This document shows positions 18,389 through 28,731 of a DNA stretch of 50,366 bases, piece by piece. Source of the DNA: Alphaproteobacteria bacterium. Its GTDB lineage: Bacteria; Pseudomonadota; Alphaproteobacteria; M2410. Every line of letters begins with the position of its first letter. Positions within the stretch are counted from its first letter, which is position 1. The notes under the pieces were generated by a model that made no database searches, was not told the origin of the DNA, and saw nothing but the letters and a program-made list of their open reading frames with translations. Both the position numbers and the translations under genes were made by a program. The stretch lies in contig JAUWTJ010000025.1 of NCBI GenBank assembly GCA_030614785.1, positions 1 through 50,366 on the forward strand. Reading direction: 5' to 3'.

Positions 18389-19882
18389 TTGACGCTTCAT
18401 AACTCGATTGGCCAATTTGAGAGCCTCAAGCATTTCAATTTGCCGGAAAGACCCAAAAATGAACGCGGATGGGTGATGTTTCTCGGCGATGTCATTGCGA
18501 TTGCCTTGGCATGGTATGTAGCTAATCGAATCTATTTTGCGTTTCAAATCCATACGACCTTCATCGGTCCAAATCGTATTCCAGTCTTTGAAATTTTCTC
18601 CGCAGAACGCGCAATTGTCTTTGCCGGCATCATAGTGCTGTTTCGTCAAATGGGACACTACAAGGACCGCATACATTACTTTTTTCAACTACGATCAATT
18701 TTTGCTGCCTGTTGTCTTGGCGTCATTTCTGAAAGCGTTTTGAGGCTCTATCTCGAGACCCCGACTTCCACAAATGGCATCATTATCGCTTGGGCGCTTG
18801 TTGCGGTTGGGGTGATGAGCTTTCGGGTGGTAACAGCAATCTTTCTCTGTTCCCGACCGAATTTTCTCCAACCCGCGATCATTCTCAGTGATGGGAAACT
18901 GGGCAGACATGCAAGAAAGGCAGTGGGGCGAAAAATTCGGCTTGGATACCGTCTAGCAGACGATAACGAAGCCAGCACCAATCCGGATTGGATCGTACTT
19001 GCCCAAAGCGCAATCGAAGGAAAAGACGACGATGCGCTTGAGGGGTTAAGACATCAAGCTGCAGAATCCCCTCAAAATACGCTCTTCCTTTATGCTTTTG
19101 ACACCTTCAATGAGGAAAGCGTGCGTCGAGCAGTCAAATGTCTGGAACAGCTCCAGCGTCCATTTGGATTCATAACCAGCCAGACCGGAATTCGCCTTCC
19201 TTCTTTTAAGGAATTTCCTTTTTTTGGCGAAGACATCATTCTTCTTTTAGCGGACCAGAAAGACACGCCGGTGCTTTCTCGTGTAGTGAAACGTCTCTTC
19301 GACATAACTCTGGCGATCTTTCTGATTTTGATCCTTGCTCCTCTACTTCTAATATTTTCTCTGCTCATCGCAATAGACGGAGGCCCTGTGGCCTTCTCTC
19401 ATCCCAGAGTTGGAAGACGCGACGAGAGATTTGAATGTCTCAAATTCAGGACGATGGTTGTTGATGCCGATCAAAGGCTGAATAGATACCTTGAAGAAAA
19501 TGAGCCGGCCAAAGTCGAGTGGCAAGAAACCCATAAATTGAAAAAGGATCCACGAATCACAGGAGTTGGATCACTTCTCCGTAAATCCAGCCTCGATGAA
19601 CTTGCCCAACTCTACAATATCCTGAAAGGCGATATGTCATTCGTAGGACCAAGACCGATTGTTGAGGAGGAAATTGAGAAGTACGGTTCCGCTTTTTCAC
19701 AATATTGCGAGGTCAGGCCTGGAATTACCGGGCTCTGGCAAGCCAGCGGCCGGAATAATACGTCCTATGAGGAACGTGTTGAACTCGACAAATGGTATGT
19801 CGAGAATCTATCTCTATGGCTGGATTTGTTCATTTTGTTCAAGACGATACCCGTGGTGCTTTTTCGTCGAGGGGCCTATTAG
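18389..19882 (+). CDS. Polyprenyl glycosylphosphotransferase (initiating sugar-1-phosphate transferase)
   Basis: A 497-aa inner-membrane enzyme that would transfer a hexose-1-phosphate from a nucleotide sugar to undecaprenyl phosphate and so start the repeat unit. The N-terminal half has about four membrane segments and a nucleotide-binding-like region, as in WbaP. The C-terminal catalytic part begins with [18 protein letters not shown], then [19 protein letters not shown], the catalytic [19 protein letters not shown] and the [13 protein letters not shown] signature. I take the TTG at 18389 because GGAGAGG lies just upstream. It is the first gene of a plus-strand run to 23.9 kb. Confidence 0.93.
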   Translation: MTLHNSIGQFESLKHFNLPERPKNERGWVMFLGDVIAIALAWYVANRIYFAFQIHTTFIGPNRIPVFEIFSAERAIVFAGIIVLFRQMGHYKDRIHYFFQLRSIFAACCLGVISESVLRLYLETPTSTNGIIIAWALVAVGVMSFRVVTAIFLCSRPNFLQPAIILSDGKLGRHARKAVGRKIRLGYRLADDNEASTNPDWIVLAQSAIEGKDDDALEGLRHQAAESPQNTLFLYAFDTFNEESVRRAVKCLEQLQRPFGFITSQTGIRLPSFKEFPFFGEDIILLLADQKDTPVLSRVVKRLFDITLAIFLILILAPLLLIFSLLIAIDGGPVAFSHPRVGRRDERFECLKFRTMVVDADQRLNRYLEENEPAKVEWQETHKLKKDPRITGVGSLLRKSSLDELAQLYNILKGDMSFVGPRPIVEEEIEKYGSAFSQYCEVRPGITGLWQASGRNNTSYEERVELDKWYVENLSLWLDLFILFKTIPVVLFRRGAY

Positions 19883-19917
19883 GCCTGACAACAAGATCTA
19901 CGGTGGGAGAACAAGAA

Positions 19918-20646
19918 TTGTCTCAAGGTTCAATATTCAGAAAAATTCTTAAAGGACTGCGCCTGCTGCGTTATTCAAATGGCCGCCGAGGGTTGAGCCA
20001 TGGTGTAGCCATGACCTTGGAACACATTCCCGCCCTTAAGGGATTAAACCCTGCCACCATTGTTGATATTGGCGCCAATCGCGGCCAGTTCTCACTTCTG
20101 TGCCGGGAGCTGTTCCCGGACGCCTCGATATTCAGCTTTGAGCCCCTCGCAGGACCGGCCGGTATCATCCAATCTCTGTTTGGCAGCACAGAAAACTTTT
20201 ACCTTTTTGTTAGTGCAATCGATGAAAAATCGGGCACGGCGACGATGAATGTATCGCGCAGTGATGATTCCTCATCCCTCCTCCCGATCACTAACCAACA
20301 ATCCGAGATGTTCCCTGGCACTGAAAAAGTAGACACGGAACAAGTCAGAGTTGGTGTTTTGAGTGACTATCTGGAAATATCGGATATCTCCGGTTCGGCT
20401 CTTCTCAAGATCGATGTTCAGGGTTATGAGCTAAACGTTTTGAAAGGTTGCAGCGAACTCCTCAACCAATTTGAGCATTGCTATGTAGAGTGTTCGTATA
20501 GAGAATTGTATCAGGGGCAGGCTTTAGCGCCGGAAATTATGAAATTTATGACGGATTCCGGCTTTGACATTGTCGGCAAATTCAACACCTATACGGACAA
20601 GGCTGGCGCTCCCATTCAGTGTGACATTCTGTTTCACAGGATTTAG
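19918..20646 (+). CDS. FkbM-family SAM-dependent methyltransferase
   Basis: About 242 aa from a TTG at 19918, which has GGTGGGAGA seven bases upstream; an open frame continues further back into the previous gene but without a ribosome site. The SAM-binding motif is IVDIGANRGQFS, followed by FSFEPLAGP, a run around VSAIDEKSGTATMNV, and DVQGYELNVLKG, all typical of FkbM methyltransferases. Such enzymes O-methylate sugars in polysaccharides and natural products. It is cytoplasmic and sits 35 bp after the initiating transferase, within the plus-strand operon. Confidence 0.88.
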   Translation: MSQGSIFRKILKGLRLLRYSNGRRGLSHGVAMTLEHIPALKGLNPATIVDIGANRGQFSLLCRELFPDASIFSFEPLAGPAGIIQSLFGSTENFYLFVSAIDEKSGTATMNVSRSDDSSSLLPITNQQSEMFPGTEKVDTEQVRVGVLSDYLEISDISGSALLKIDVQGYELNVLKGCSELLNQFEHCYVECSYRELYQGQALAPEIMKFMTDSGFDIVGKFNTYTDKAGAPIQCDILFHRI

Positions 20647-20733
20647 TACCGTAGGTTGTTGGGTTCGGTACACCCCGACTAAAATAAAAGGAAGTCCAGC
20701 CCAGTCATTGTGGGCTGGCCAAAGAGTTTCTGA

Positions 20734-22023
20734 ATGAAGGTAGTTGAACCCAAAGTGGAAGAACCAGACGATCTCCCCGCGCTGTTGAACGGGATCCATT
20801 TTATCCCCAAACTCGACCCTTCGCCACAAGGGGTTCTGGTGGGGGGACATGTCAACGCACTCAAGCAGTTTTGCCGCAGCGTCAAACAGAAAACCGATCA
20901 TCGCATTCATCTATTCTCTGCCGTACCAAGCAAGAAAGTGCAAACATTTCAGTCAAATATTCCGGACTGGGCTGACTTTGAAATTTGCAGGTCCTCGGCC
21001 AAAAGTCAGTCCTATCAATATGGACTGTACTTTCTGATCAGAGCAGTGACCGCCTCGATACGACGTCGCTGGAAAAAGTTCGATTATGTTCATGGCCACT
21101 CCGGTTACATTATCTATTCACTTGTCACCCTGATCATAGCCCGACTCAATAATCTGCGACCGTTTCACTCGGTGTACTGCCCGGTCGAAACGACCGCCAT
21201 GGTGGGAGACAAGAAGAAGGTCCTGGCCAGCAATCAGATTGCACGTTTCGCCCTGCGCAGAATGGAGATGGTCATTGCCATGTCGGACAATATAGCAAGG
21301 TCCTTACGCGAAATTGGTATTCCTGACGTTCAAATTACCGTTTGCCCACCTGCCATAGACACCCGCGCGTTCTCGCCACAAAAGCACGTTGGGCTGACCT
21401 TTCGGAACGATCAGGGGATCCCGGACGACGCTGTGGTGATCATGTTTGTCGGCAACTTGATGAAATCCAAGGGCTTGAGAATTCTGCTTGATGCTTTTTC
21501 ATCGATCGCCCGAGACACCCCTTCAGCACACCTGCTCGTAACGCTTGAGATCGCCCATGAGGGGTTTGATGAACGCCATCGTGACATGCTAGCATTCCTG
21601 AAAGACAATCATCTTGAGGGGGCTGTGACCATATTGGGGATCGTCAACAATATTCAGGCGGCCTTCAATTCCGCCAACATATTTGTATCGCCCTATATTG
21701 ACACCAATGGCCCGTCTGATTACCCAATCGCTGCAATGGAGGCCATGGCGTGCGGCGTTCCCGTCATTGGAACACATGTTGGAGCCATCCCGGAGTTACT
21801 TGAAGACGGAAAATTTGGGGTTTTGGTTCCCCCCGCTGAACCTCGCGCGCTAGAAGAGAAACTTCGATCTCTGTTTCAGGATGAAGACTTGAGACAGAGG
21901 ATGGGTGAGCGTGCGCGGCAGAGAATTGAAGAGAACTACTCGATTGAAAATGTTTACAACATAATGAACGCCATTTATTCTAGGAAACACGAAAAGGCCG
22001 ATACGCATGTCCAACTCTCCTGA
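20734..22023 (+). CDS. GT4-family glycosyltransferase
   Basis: A 429-aa GT-B fold enzyme. The N-terminal GGHVNALKQF loop is the glycine-rich acceptor side. The C-terminal domain carries VIMFVGNLMKSKGLRILLDAF and then FVSPYIDTNGPSDYPIAAMEAMACGVPVIG in pieces typical of GT4, with the IPELLEDGKFGVLVPP loop. The first Glu of the usual E-x7-E pair is less clear, with Asp residues near that position. It should extend the lipid-linked repeat unit in the cytoplasm. Its 3' end overlaps the next methyltransferase start by 17 bp, indicating co-translation. Confidence 0.88.
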   Translation: MKVVEPKVEEPDDLPALLNGIHFIPKLDPSPQGVLVGGHVNALKQFCRSVKQKTDHRIHLFSAVPSKKVQTFQSNIPDWADFEICRSSAKSQSYQYGLYFLIRAVTASIRRRWKKFDYVHGHSGYIIYSLVTLIIARLNNLRPFHSVYCPVETTAMVGDKKKVLASNQIARFALRRMEMVIAMSDNIARSLREIGIPDVQITVCPPAIDTRAFSPQKHVGLTFRNDQGIPDDAVVIMFVGNLMKSKGLRILLDAFSSIARDTPSAHLLVTLEIAHEGFDERHRDMLAFLKDNHLEGAVTILGIVNNIQAAFNSANIFVSPYIDTNGPSDYPIAAMEAMACGVPVIGTHVGAIPELLEDGKFGVLVPPAEPRALEEKLRSLFQDEDLRQRMGERARQRIEENYSIENVYNIMNAIYSRKHEKADTHVQLS

Positions 22024-22783
22024 CGCAAGGCAGCAAACTCTCTATCAACAATCGGTTGAGTTTTACGAACGGAATTCTCAAGGATATGACGCCAAGCGGT
22101 GGACTACGCCGGCGGGCGCATATCTGAATGAAGTGCAAATCGGAGTTGTTCGGGAACTGGTTGCCACCGGGAATGGCAAGCACCATCTGGATATAGCCAC
22201 AGGCACCGGTCGCTTTGCGGTCGATCTGGCATTATGCGGCGCCGACGTTATGGCCTTGGATAGCTCGCCAGGAATGTTGGCTGAGACCAACAAACGAGCC
22301 GCAACATCAGATGTCTCGGACAAGGTTGAAACAAGGCAGGGCTTTGCAAATGAAATGGGGTTGAAAGAACAGTTTGATTCTTGCACCTGCATGAACGCAT
22401 TGTGCCACATACCAGATCAAAAGGGCGTCGTTCTGTCCGCAGCGGAAGCTCTTAAAGACGATGGGATACTGGTAACCAGCTATACCAACTGGCTCAGCCT
22501 CTACCTGCTAATAGGGATTTACATCAATCTCAAGGGTAAATCCATTCACGGCGACGTGTACACGAAATGGTTCTCTCTGCCGGAAATTCGCAGACTTCAT
22601 GCCGACAACGGATTCGAAATACTGGAAACCCAGGGCGTTCTTCATATCCCGACCCGCGTGAAAAACAAGGCCCTGTTGGGTTTTCTCAAGGCTATCGACA
22701 GGCTCTGCCGAAAGTCCTTCCTCCGGTTCGTTGCGCCCCAAATTTACGTCAAGGCACGAAAATTATCCGTGGCTGAGTTTTGA
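22007..22783 (+). CDS. Class I SAM-dependent methyltransferase
   Basis: A 258-aa cytoplasmic protein. Motif I is LDIATGTGRFAVDLAL (residues about 53-68), with the acidic SAM ribose contact in ALDSSPGMLAE, and motif IV is CTCMNALCHI. The C-terminal third has a hydrophobic stretch (LSLYLLIGIYI), perhaps membrane-proximal. It overlaps the previous glycosyltransferase by 17 bp and lies just before another, so it most likely methylates a sugar of the repeat unit. The exact acceptor is unknown. Confidence 0.85.
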   Translation: MSNSPDARQQTLYQQSVEFYERNSQGYDAKRWTTPAGAYLNEVQIGVVRELVATGNGKHHLDIATGTGRFAVDLALCGADVMALDSSPGMLAETNKRAATSDVSDKVETRQGFANEMGLKEQFDSCTCMNALCHIPDQKGVVLSAAEALKDDGILVTSYTNWLSLYLLIGIYINLKGKSIHGDVYTKWFSLPEIRRLHADNGFEILETQGVLHIPTRVKNKALLGFLKAIDRLCRKSFLRFVAPQIYVKARKLSVAEF

Positions 22784-22808
22784 CGAAACGTGGCTGGAGA
22801 TACCAGGA

Positions 22809-23927
22809 ATGGACACTAAAAAAATCAAGCTGAAGGCCACAGGTTCCAATAGACCCGTCGTCTATGTAGGCAACTTCAACCCACCTATTACCGGACAGAA
22901 ATTCGTCAATCAGAAGCTGGCCGACCTCCTGGAACGGCGCGGGATTTCCCTGAAGTATTTCACTTCTCTCCCTGTGCGCGGAAAAGATCAACACTATTAC
23001 AAAATTGCGCAGGTCTGCCGCATAATCAGCCTGCCGGTCCAGCTCCTTGTCGCACGGGCCCGGGGGTCCAGGCACTTTTTATATTCACTGCTGGGAGGGC
23101 GGTCCCGGGTCATCGACATGACAAATGTCAGTGTGGCACGGCTGCTCGGTTATCAGGTTATGCTCTATCATCACAGCAGCCAATTTGCCAAATCGAAGTC
23201 GAGAATGATGAAGGCTATTCTAGCCGTGTCCGGGCGTGAAACCACGCAGATCATGGCCAGCCCGAAGATGGGCAGAGATATGATCGAGACCTATGGAATT
23301 GATGTCCCGATCATATTTGTCGACAACAGTGCATACGTGGACGAGCCGCTACCTGCCCCTCCTGGCGATCGATTGCGGTTTCGTCTTGGCCTCCTGAGCA
23401 ATCTCAACAAATCCAAAGGTCTTGACGCTTCAATTGATACACTTGAAGTTCTCGTCGATATGGGATGTGACTGTGAATTGATCCTGGCTGGACCCGCGGT
23501 TGATCAAGAGGCTATAGAGCGCCTGGAAATGGCCAAACAGAAATTTCAAGGTCGTATCCAGACCCTGGGGCCCGTCTCCGGTGCACAAAAGGAAAAGTTC
23601 TTTCGCGACATTGATGTCTTCCTGTTTCCTAGCACCCACAAACATGAGACCCAGTCGCTCGTCGTGTCCGAGGCTCAAGCGTATGGCTGCCCGGTTATCG
23701 TATACGATCATGGCTATGTTGCAGAAAACATTCCGGAGGCACTGCCTCAGTGCATTATACCAGCAAATAGGTCATTCAAGGATGAGGCGGCTCAAGTTGT
23801 CGGGGATTGGACCAGCAACAAAGACCTTTTTTCTGCTGCCAGAAATATCACTCTCGATCACTTCGAACAAAGGCACCAGCAAGCTTCAAAATCAATAGAG
23901 GCGCTCTGCGAAACCTTGAAAGGCTGA
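22809..23927 (+). CDS. GT4-like glycosyltransferase
   Basis: About 372 aa from the ATG at 22809, with GGAGA eight bases upstream. A longer in-frame version from 22731 would overlap the previous gene by 53 bp and lacks a ribosome site. The N-terminus VVYVGNFNPPITGQKFVNQKL resembles GT4 acceptor-side loops. The C-terminal half has FRLGLLSNLNKSKGLDASI, ILAGPAVDQEAIE and FLFPSTHKHETQSLVVSEAQ, with an E-x7-E catalytic pair (Glu in HET and Glu in SEA), then CPVIVYDHGY. It is the last gene of the plus-strand run starting at 18389. Confidence 0.85.
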   Translation: MDTKKIKLKATGSNRPVVYVGNFNPPITGQKFVNQKLADLLERRGISLKYFTSLPVRGKDQHYYKIAQVCRIISLPVQLLVARARGSRHFLYSLLGGRSRVIDMTNVSVARLLGYQVMLYHHSSQFAKSKSRMMKAILAVSGRETTQIMASPKMGRDMIETYGIDVPIIFVDNSAYVDEPLPAPPGDRLRFRLGLLSNLNKSKGLDASIDTLEVLVDMGCDCELILAGPAVDQEAIERLEMAKQKFQGRIQTLGPVSGAQKEKFFRDIDVFLFPSTHKHETQSLVVSEAQAYGCPVIVYDHGYVAENIPEALPQCIIPANRSFKDEAAQVVGDWTSNKDLFSAARNITLDHFEQRHQQASKSIEALCETLKG

Positions 23928-23971
23928 CGGAGAGGGGCTATTCAGCACCAAATCGAATCATCTTCTCCGGT

Positions 23972-24769
23972 TCAGGCCGTAATACCTACTTTCTCTCCTG
24001 AAAGCGTTCGAGACATGAACTCACAGGCTTCCATGATTTGTTCTTTCGTCCAGATACACATTTCCCTTTCGGCTTCAGGTGCCAAATAATCATCAAGACG
24101 ATACAAAACCTCCTCGGATAACGAATATGGTCGTTGGAATAGATCAATTCTTCGGTAGTCCCCCGTCAATATATCCGAGTTGTTGAAGCTAGCATTGTTT
24201 TTGTACGTCGTTGTCATCAAGAGAGGAATATCAGATTTTGAGAAATTCTCCAGGAACGACAGCGTATCTTCATAACTAAAATGGAAAAGACAATCCCGAC
24301 AGATCATGAGATCCACCTCCGGAAGAGGATCATTTATAATATCCAACTTGACAAATTTGTGTATTTTGTCCGTATACATATTTCTATTTCTCTCGATCAA
24401 TTTGTCAACAATATCCCCCCCTATATAAGTCATACCTTTCTCTTTGGGTACGGCAATCATCCAGTTCATATCCCCGCATGGTGCGTCCAGAACCGCAACG
24501 ACATCAAACTTTTTGAAAATAACAGGCAAATGGGATCGAAGGTTTTCTGTTTGAACGAGAGATGATCCAACTCCACTCACGCTCTCCCCTCTTCCCCAAT
24601 ATTTGTCACTATAAATACCCGCAAAGACTTCAGAGACGCCTTGATTGGCAATCTGGACCAAGAAGCGACGCCGTCGCACCCGAGACACAGGATAAAATAT
24701 AGATTTTACAAGGGTCTTCGCAATCCCTCTGTTCTTCAATTGGTCGAGAAATTTATCTATCAATTCCAT
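23972..24769 (-). CDS. Class I SAM-dependent methyltransferase
   Basis: A 265-aa cytoplasmic protein with a Rossmann SAM-binding core: VAVLDAPCGDMNWMIAV is motif I, YIGGDIVDKLIERN the ribose-contact strand, and LMICRDCLFHFSYEDTL motif IV. The style with APCGD matches a group found in polysaccharide and O-antigen loci. Coding sequence here is AT-richer than in the flanking core genes. It is downstream of the GT4 gene at 24988-26157 on the same strand; the 218-bp gap between them shows no gene. The likely job is methylating the repeat unit. Confidence 0.82.
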   Translation of the reverse strand: MELIDKFLDQLKNRGIAKTLVKSIFYPVSRVRRRRFLVQIANQGVSEVFAGIYSDKYWGRGESVSGVGSSLVQTENLRSHLPVIFKKFDVVAVLDAPCGDMNWMIAVPKEKGMTYIGGDIVDKLIERNRNMYTDKIHKFVKLDIINDPLPEVDLMICRDCLFHFSYEDTLSFLENFSKSDIPLLMTTTYKNNASFNNSDILTGDYRRIDLFQRPYSLSEEVLYRLDDYLAPEAEREMCIWTKEQIMEACEFMSRTLSGEKVGITA

Positions 24770-24987
24770 AGCAACCTCTCTTGTTTAACAATAAAATACT
24801 CCAGCCCAGTCGACACGATAGTTGCGTTGCGCACTACGATTTCCGCTTTTCATCTCAAATTGCAATCACACCAACACTAACTCCTAGAAGCGTAAACTGG
24901 TTCGAAGTTTAAACCGTACTCTGAGGTGGTCCAGGAAACCGGGACCATCTCACTTGACCTGACAGTCACCGTACCGAAACCGGTATG

Positions 24988-26157
24988 TCAGATCGAGTCT
25001 GAATTACTACAATTGAACTGCTTGATAACCCCTCTTACGGATTTAACGTAGTTCGAGACATCTCCCATCTGTCCTGTTTCCAGTGCGTTTCGAGCCATCC
25101 TGTCCCATTCACTTTGAACACTGGCCAGCCGGAACATGGATTGAGCGACGCCGTCCGATTCTCCAACCGGGTAGATGTAACCATTTACATCCGGCCTGAC
25201 GAGAAGATCCACAGCACCACAATTTATCGAACATAGCACCGGCACACCCCAAGCCAAGGCTTCGTTGATGACATTCCCCCACTGTTCCTCCTCACTCAAC
25301 AATAACAATGCCAGGGACTTTGACATCCTGACGGCAATCTCTTCGGCTTGCACGAAGCCAACAAACTCTACTCCATGCAAATCATGCTCCCCGACACAAG
25401 CTTCCAATTGAGGCCGCAGCTCACCGTCGCCGCACAAGACCAGCTTTCGCGGCTCCCGCCCCGCAGCCATTTCCAGTTCACTGTACCCTTTGTATGCCAT
25501 CAACGTGGTCAACAAAGACTTCTTTGGCACGAATCGCGCAACGACCAGAAAGCACCGATCTTCATAAGGTGTGCCTTGAGGGGCTGGCGGTGTATCAACA
25601 TAACTGCGGACCCGTTCAGTACTCAATGAATTGTAACCAAGGAAGATCCTGTCCGGATTTATTCCGAGCCATGCAAAATACTCGGCACTGCGCCGACCAC
25701 TGACAAATGCCGCTGAATACGGCCATAGATAAACCCGCTTTAGTGCTTCGCGCAGAACTGATCTCGGCTTGTCATCAAATTTCGAATTGTTCAGAACGAC
25801 AACGCGTGCTCCGAACACGCGTGCTACAATCGAAGCAAGCAAGATTGTAGCTCTCTGATAGTGACACATGAAGACTACTTCTGGTCTCTCAACCCGCCAA
25901 ATGCGGATGAGCTTGAACAGAAGCAACACACTTGAAACCTGTTCGGTACTGCGTCCAGGGAACAGAGTCATCTTTCGGAACGTCTGCCCTCTGGCAGTCT
26001 CGTCCCAGGCATAGGTCTCGCCCTGAGAGGCTATTTCGATTCCGATCGTTTCAAATTCTTCCTTCAGTGCAATGCCAACGGCCTCACATCGATCCATGTG
26101 ATAGGGACCATAGCGATCCCAGAGGAAGACGATCTTTCGCAACGATACCCGTTTCAT
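24988..26157 (-). CDS. GT4-family glycosyltransferase
   Basis: A 389-aa GT-B enzyme. N-terminal half: FLWDRYGPYHMDRCEAV and a region EVVFMCHYQRATILL. C-terminal half: FLVVARFVPKKSLLTTLMAY, LVLCGDGELRPQLE, VEFVGFVQAEEIAVRMSK and the E-x7-E pair in EEEQWGNVINEALAWG, followed by VPVLCSINCGAVDLL. All these are hallmarks of GT4 retaining transferases. It is on the minus strand in the AT-rich centre of the locus, divergent from the flippase with 199 bp between. The donor sugar is unknown. Confidence 0.88.
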   Translation of the reverse strand: MKRVSLRKIVFLWDRYGPYHMDRCEAVGIALKEEFETIGIEIASQGETYAWDETARGQTFRKMTLFPGRSTEQVSSVLLLFKLIRIWRVERPEVVFMCHYQRATILLASIVARVFGARVVVLNNSKFDDKPRSVLREALKRVYLWPYSAAFVSGRRSAEYFAWLGINPDRIFLGYNSLSTERVRSYVDTPPAPQGTPYEDRCFLVVARFVPKKSLLTTLMAYKGYSELEMAAGREPRKLVLCGDGELRPQLEACVGEHDLHGVEFVGFVQAEEIAVRMSKSLALLLLSEEEQWGNVINEALAWGVPVLCSINCGAVDLLVRPDVNGYIYPVGESDGVAQSMFRLASVQSEWDRMARNALETGQMGDVSNYVKSVRGVIKQFNCSNSDSI

Positions 26158-26356
26158 AGTGGACGCTCATATCCTTGAGATTTCTTGTTGATGCGGCGGT
26201 ATTCTAGCCTTCATTCGGCTGCTAGTTAGCGCTGGAGTACATTGTTTTCGCAATCCCTTCTGTTGCATGGAGACACCTTGTATTTTTCATTGTTCCTCAG
26301 GGTGAACACTATACGCGCAAGTACCGATTGTTTAGACAGAATTGTAGCATCAATGT

Positions 26357-27820
26357 ATGTTAAAAAAAAAGGGCAGAGTGAGTTCTGAAAATGCGATTTC
26401 AATGTGCAAATCAAAACAGGGAATTGAACAGTTCAATGGGCAACAGATGTCTCTAGCCTGGCTGAAACAGAAATATAGATTGTTGGGCAAAGTTGGGTCC
26501 AACACTCTCTGGCTGTCCATCGAACAAATCTGCGCGGCCCTGTCCGGAATGATACTGACCATCGTTGCCGCGCGACTCTATGGGCCGGAAACTCTTGGCG
26601 ATCTTGCTTTTGCCATGGGATTTGTAGGCTTGTTCCTTCCGATTGTCACTTTTGGCCTTCAGCCAATCGTTGTTCGGGAAATTGCAAAGAAAAGTCACCC
26701 CGACAGTGAAATCATTTCGGCCAGCCTATACGTGACTCTGACAATCAGTATTGTTGCCATAGTGCTGATCGGACTGCTGATTACTGTGGCAACCGACCGA
26801 TCGCGTGTACAGACTTTGGCTATTATACTTGGGCTTCGAGTTTTTCTTTCTTCAGCCTCCATCATGTCGGCATGGTATCAGGCTCATCTCAAGTCATATC
26901 TTTTCGCCAAAATAAGAATCGCCGGTCTGATAATCGGGTCGGTTCTCTATATGTTATGCGTCATACTTGAACTTAGTATTTACGCGTTAGTGGGTGCTGT
27001 AACTCTTGAGGCCCTCCTCGTGACCATTATGGCCCTGACCATCTCTTTCGGCAAATCAACTGATCTTCAGCTCACAAAGACAAGTAGTGAGTTTGTAAAA
27101 CAGCTCCTCAGGCACGCAACGCCAATTGCGATTTCGGGCGTAGCAGTCACGATCTACCACCGCTCGGACCAGGTCATGCTTGGCATGATGTCCACCCAAC
27201 TGGAAACCGGCCTGTATGCCGTTTCAAGCCGCCTCTATGGAGCCGTGATATTGATCCCCTCCGCACTGGCTGCATCCTCCTACCCTATACTGGTACGTCA
27301 AATCAAGAATTCCTGCGACAGCCGCTTTAAGCCATCATATCAGTGGTTCTTTGATTCCACTGTTGCCAGTGCGATGGTCTTGGCTGCCTTTATGTTCTTT
27401 GCGGCTCCGCTCATCATTTTCATCCTGTTTGGCTCGGAATTTTCAAATTCAGTACCCATCCTGCAAATACATGCTGTATCAGCGGTTTTCGTCGCCGTGG
27501 GGATGACGAGAAACAGGTACCTGTACTGTGCAAATTTACAAACTATAGCCATGACCGCCACGATCCTTGGTGCATTCGTGAATGTTGCGCTGAACTTGGT
27601 GTTAATACCTCGCTATGGAGGCGTCGGTGCCGCTACCGCAACTCTGATTGCCCAGTTCATAATCGGATATGCTTTTTGTCTGTTGCGCTCCGACCTGCAT
27701 CCACTATTTCGCGCTCTTTCCTTAGCGTTACTCGTGCCTGTCAGGCTGTTATCACCTCGGGCGCGCACAAACTTGTTGGCCCGACCACGCACAAAATCAC
27801 AGAGCTCGCAGGTAAAATGA
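26357..27820 (+). CDS. wzx: Wzx-type polysaccharide flippase (MATE/MVF fold)
   Basis: Up to 487 aa with about 12-14 hydrophobic helices across the whole length. The N-terminal part (LWLSIEQICAALSGMILTIVAARLYGPETLGDLAFA) and GVAVTIYHRSDQVMLGMM are typical of the oligosaccharide flippase family, which moves lipid-linked repeat units across the inner membrane. The start is uncertain: the ATG at 26357 has no clear ribosome site, a GTG at 26378 follows AAGGGC, and an ATG at 26447 is also in frame. It is the only flippase seen in the window and so is needed by the Wzy-type pathway. wzx is used as a role name. Confidence 0.87.
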   Translation: MLKKKGRVSSENAISMCKSKQGIEQFNGQQMSLAWLKQKYRLLGKVGSNTLWLSIEQICAALSGMILTIVAARLYGPETLGDLAFAMGFVGLFLPIVTFGLQPIVVREIAKKSHPDSEIISASLYVTLTISIVAIVLIGLLITVATDRSRVQTLAIILGLRVFLSSASIMSAWYQAHLKSYLFAKIRIAGLIIGSVLYMLCVILELSIYALVGAVTLEALLVTIMALTISFGKSTDLQLTKTSSEFVKQLLRHATPIAISGVAVTIYHRSDQVMLGMMSTQLETGLYAVSSRLYGAVILIPSALAASSYPILVRQIKNSCDSRFKPSYQWFFDSTVASAMVLAAFMFFAAPLIIFILFGSEFSNSVPILQIHAVSAVFVAVGMTRNRYLYCANLQTIAMTATILGAFVNVALNLVLIPRYGGVGAATATLIAQFIIGYAFCLLRSDLHPLFRALSLALLVPVRLLSPRARTNLLARPRTKSQSSQVK

Positions 27821-27911
27821 CGTGACTAGTACTTTATACAGTTTGAGGTGGTTTGGTTAGTTTGAACTCTGTGCGATTGTTTCCCAAGTGAAACGGCTGG
27901 GCCTCACAGGC

Positions 27912-27934
27912 CTGTCTGCTTCAAGGACAGACAG
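27912..27934. terminator. Stem-loop between convergent genes (possible terminator)
   Basis: CTGTCTG and CAGACAG form a perfect 7-bp stem around a 9-base loop, in the 153-bp gap between the converging flippase and methyltransferase genes. There is no T-run on either side, so it is a weak candidate and may rely on Rho. Confidence 0.35.
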
Positions 27935-27973
27935 ACACTAACTCATAAAAGGTGACAATTCAGAGGGGCAAGG

Positions 27974-28702
27974 TCAGGGACAATAAGCTTCAAAGGCACA
28001 CTCTTCGATTTCATCATCTCGCCCGGGCGGCGACCAATAGAAGCGATCTCGCCTTTCCACTGACTTGAATGCCGCGTTTTCAGCATCACCATACGAACAT
28101 CGCCTTATCCTGCAGAAGCCCGCTTCTCGAAGAGCAAATTCGACTGCGAGATCATCCCACATCCACTTGTGTGCGCTATTACCGAGTGCCAAAATTGCGC
28201 TTGCTATTTTTGAGCGTGGCTCTTCAGAAACCCCCAAGAGAGTTGATTCAAGTAAAAAATCGTTCGCACCAGGCTCACCAAGTTCGATCATGGACAGATA
28301 GTACTTTGTTCGACTTAAGAGGTCCGGCACAATCAAACGCAACACCCCCCCTGGCTTTAACAACCGCCTAATGTTGGCCAGGGCTCTGTAAAAGTCACCT
28401 CGACAAAGGTGTTCAAGTACGTGGCTTGCATACACTCCCTCTGCAGAACCATCCTTGATAGGGAGGCCTTTCACAATGTCCCCATATTCCACACTGGCAG
28501 GAAACTTCTTGGCATTCTTCACGTAAATGTGGCCGACAAGAGGTGTTCTTTCAAAACGCAGCGTTGGTGAACCATCAAAGTTTCTCCAACCGTCGGGAGC
28601 ATCCCAGCCGCAGCCGATGTTTAAAAAAGTACCGCATCCACTTCCGCCCTTGTCATTCAATTTCATCTGCTCAATTACACTCATTAGCCTGTCATTCTTC
28701 AT
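27974..28702 (-). CDS. SAM-dependent methyltransferase (COG4627-like)
   Basis: A 242-aa protein. GTFLNIGCGWDAPDGWRNFD is the SAM motif with the W-x-N-x-D extension typical of the predicted methyltransferase group in polysaccharide loci. Motif IV is VYASHVLEHL, followed by the post-motif LANIRRLLKPGGVLRLIVPDL. It is the last gene of the minus-strand run that begins with the SLBB export gene at 34.8 kb, 29 bp after another methyltransferase. The likely substrate is a sugar or terminal residue of the polymer; this is by context. Confidence 0.84.
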   Translation of the reverse strand: MKNDRLMSVIEQMKLNDKGGSGCGTFLNIGCGWDAPDGWRNFDGSPTLRFERTPLVGHIYVKNAKKFPASVEYGDIVKGLPIKDGSAEGVYASHVLEHLCRGDFYRALANIRRLLKPGGVLRLIVPDLLSRTKYYLSMIELGEPGANDFLLESTLLGVSEEPRSKIASAILALGNSAHKWMWDDLAVEFALREAGFCRIRRCSYGDAENAAFKSVERRDRFYWSPPGRDDEIEECAFEAYCP

Positions 28703-28731
28703 TGGTTATTCTTGTACGGATGTGTAGGAAT